Positions 63,958 through 64,000 of a stretch of DNA of 64,000 bases are shown here, one piece after another. Source of the DNA: Asaia krungthepensis NRIC 0535. Its GTDB lineage: Bacteria > Pseudomonadota > Alphaproteobacteria > Acetobacterales > Acetobacteraceae. Location of the stretch: assembly GCF_025995175.1 (NCBI RefSeq), contig NZ_BAPV01000057.1, positions 62,001-126,000 on the forward strand, written 5' to 3'. Made by a program: the position numbers and the translations under genes. The notes under the pieces were generated by a model, which worked only from the letters and a program-made list of their open reading frames with translations, had not been told where the DNA came from and searched no databases. Position 1 is the first letter of the stretch; each line of letters starts with the position of its first letter.

Positions 63958-64000
63958 CATCCGCAGGGCGTCGCGGGGAAAATCCCGTGACGTCCGCGCG

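Overview
The window is a high-GC chromosomal segment of an alphaproteobacterium, most likely an acetic acid bacterium (Acetobacteraceae). That placement is an inference from family resemblance: an alphaproteobacterial-type GshA, an argH-linked LptM-like lipoprotein, lysA joined to a DUF4175 protein, a METTL20-like ETF methyltransferase, a GntP gluconate carrier and many sugar/alcohol-type dehydrogenases. The genus cannot be fixed from the sequence alone. Most of the window is dense housekeeping DNA with short gaps and many 4-nt start/stop overlaps. There is no rRNA and no CRISPR array, and no complete insertion sequence was recognised.

Layout. 1-8 kb: lipid A acyltransferase (cut by the window edge), LpoA-like lipoprotein, rsmI, a LolA-like carrier, gshA, rsmE, ubiA and an ETF-beta methyltransferase-like gene. 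8-9.6 kb: two adjacent decayed genes, a nucleotidyltransferase and an HD phosphohydrolase. 9.7-15.2 kb: DLH-type hydrolase with MFS exporter, gluconate permease, LysR regulator and YitT protein. 15.2-20.9 kb: cysteine hydrolase, der, bamB, a YfgM-like gene, a class A beta-lactamase and a small secreted protein. 20.9-28.9 kb: one long minus-strand block with pyrC, asnB, two glycosyltransferases, dnaQ, coaE, aroE and an N-formylglutamate amidohydrolase. 29-35.9 kb: argH, a 45-residue lipoprotein (LptM-like), gluQ, an HNH nuclease, an ArsC/Spx-like protein, and a LysR gene divergent from two tandem SDR genes.

36.2-40.8 kb is the most interesting segment. A 13-bp direct repeat (ATCATTCCCACTC) marks both ends. 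One copy is the 3' end of guaA, a documented integration site of genomic islands. Between the copies sits essentially one gene: a 1253-residue protein with an unrecognised 600-residue N-terminal region, a RecD-like superfamily 1 helicase and a C-terminal PD-(D/E)XK-like nuclease. No integrase is visible. The simplest reading is a minimal 4.6-kb island whose only recognisable cargo is a helicase-nuclease, plausibly an anti-phage or anti-plasmid gene.

40.8-53.3 kb: guaA, a lipoprotein, two identical tandem tRNA-Arg(ACG) genes, an SDR-fold protein lacking the catalytic Tyr and Lys, a lone receiver domain, a trypsin-like protease, cdd, lysA, the DUF4175 protein and a TonB-dependent receptor. 53.4-60.4 kb: a tightly overlapped minus-strand operon for purine-ring/ureide catabolism: acid phosphatase, FMO-type flavoprotein, AtzG-like 57-residue subunit, AtzE-like amidase, HpxW-like GGT-family hydrolase, puuE, uraD and uraH. 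It is divergent from a RutR-like TetR regulator, with a perfect palindrome between them. 61.3-64 kb: a DHA1 MFS transporter and a divergent omega-aminotransferase (beta-alanine:pyruvate type). These fit the same nitrogen-catabolism theme.
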